Shown here: positions 63,970-64,000 of the stretch, in pieces | How positions within the stretch are numbered: the first letter of the stretch is position 1 | Layout of the letters: every line of letters begins with the position of its first letter | Assembly (NCBI RefSeq): GCF_020616555.1 | Contig: NZ_CP085173.1 | Coordinates: 9,316,001-9,380,000, forward strand | From: Streptomyces longhuiensis | Lineage (GTDB): Bacteria; Actinomycetota; Actinomycetes; Streptomycetales; Streptomycetaceae | DNA: 64,000 nucleotides | Reading direction: 5' to 3' | Program-made: the position numbers and the translations under genes | The notes under the pieces: model-generated | The model's database searches: none | Told to the model about the DNA's origin: nothing | The model's input: only the letters and a program-made list of their open reading frames with translations

Positions 63970-64000
63970 ATGGCAGTGCTGTGCAAGCCGGCAATCGCGA
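63970..64000 (+). CDS. rppA: Type III polyketide synthase (THN synthase) start, cut by window edge
   Basis: GAGGAG at eight bases before ATG 63970 starts a frame reading MAVLCKPAIA. This matches the start of RppA-type 1,3,6,8-tetrahydroxynaphthalene synthases (M-x-x-LC-(R/K)-PA-(I/V)). Only ten residues are visible, so the call depends on this motif and on the upstream CYP158-like P450, the known partner in S. griseus and S. coelicolor. Confidence 0.6.
   Translation, partial: MAVLCKPAIA

Noticed and set aside
1..64000. CRISPR array, tRNA, rRNA or replication origin
   Set aside because: No regularly spaced repeats, cloverleaf sequences, rRNA motifs or DnaA-box clusters were seen by reading.

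Overview
The window looks like a Streptomyces chromosome, probably a variable arm region. GC content is very high with strong third-position GC bias, starts are often GTG with GGAGG-type ribosome sites, two genes appear leaderless, and there are Tat-type and lipoprotein signals, SpoIIE-type phosphatases and the start of an RppA-type polyketide synthase. No rRNA, tRNA or CRISPR array was seen. At least a dozen gene remnants are scattered through it, so the region is decaying, or the assembly carries many indels, or both.

Layout. 0-8.4 kb: end of a GH16 glucanase, a molybdopterin oxidoreductase, a methyltransferase, small conserved proteins, a peptidase remnant, a YceI protein with a palindromic operator candidate, and a PAS-GAF-SpoIIE-ATPase regulator. 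8.7-9.9 kb: a lower-GC island with a membrane protein and an IS630 transposase scrap. 10.2-18.6 kb: a catabolic cluster (TetR regulator, frameshifted lactonase-like lipoprotein, SDR, Baeyer-Villiger-type monooxygenase, MFS transporter, broken aryl-AMP ligase) with a 22-bp operator-like palindrome between the divergent SDR and monooxygenase genes. 18.6-23.8 kb: remnants around an intact catalase, a DUF1206 protein and a DUF6131 protein.

23.8-46.6 kb is the main feature, a hemicellulose-utilisation locus. It holds GH2, GH67 alpha-glucuronidase, GH42, a DUF624 protein, GH39, an LplA/LplB/YtcP-like ABC importer, a CE7 acetyl-xylan esterase, a LacI regulator, a decayed second importer/GH3 locus, GH10 xylanase, GH29-like and GH36 enzymes and a second LacI regulator. 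The combination resembles the aldouronate-utilisation systems of Paenibacillus and Geobacillus: GH10 cuts glucuronoxylan outside, the ABC system imports acidic oligosaccharides, GH67 removes (methyl)glucuronate, CE7 removes acetate and GH39 yields xylose. Two operator families are visible: a TTTCGG-N3-TCTTCCGG motif at three sites tied to the first LacI gene, and CGTGAGCGCTCACG palindromes flanking the second LacI gene and the GH36 gene.

46.7-64 kb: a small ORF coupled to a P-loop kinase, a phosphotransferase remnant, a secreted protein, a second SpoIIE protein that has lost key metal-binding residues, two alpha/beta hydrolases, a VOC protein, a Cmx-type efflux pump, a frameshifted DUF1707 gene, a membrane protein, a GNAT acetyltransferase, a penicillin-acylase family enzyme, a CYP158-like P450 and, at the right edge, the first codons of an rppA-like type III polyketide synthase.
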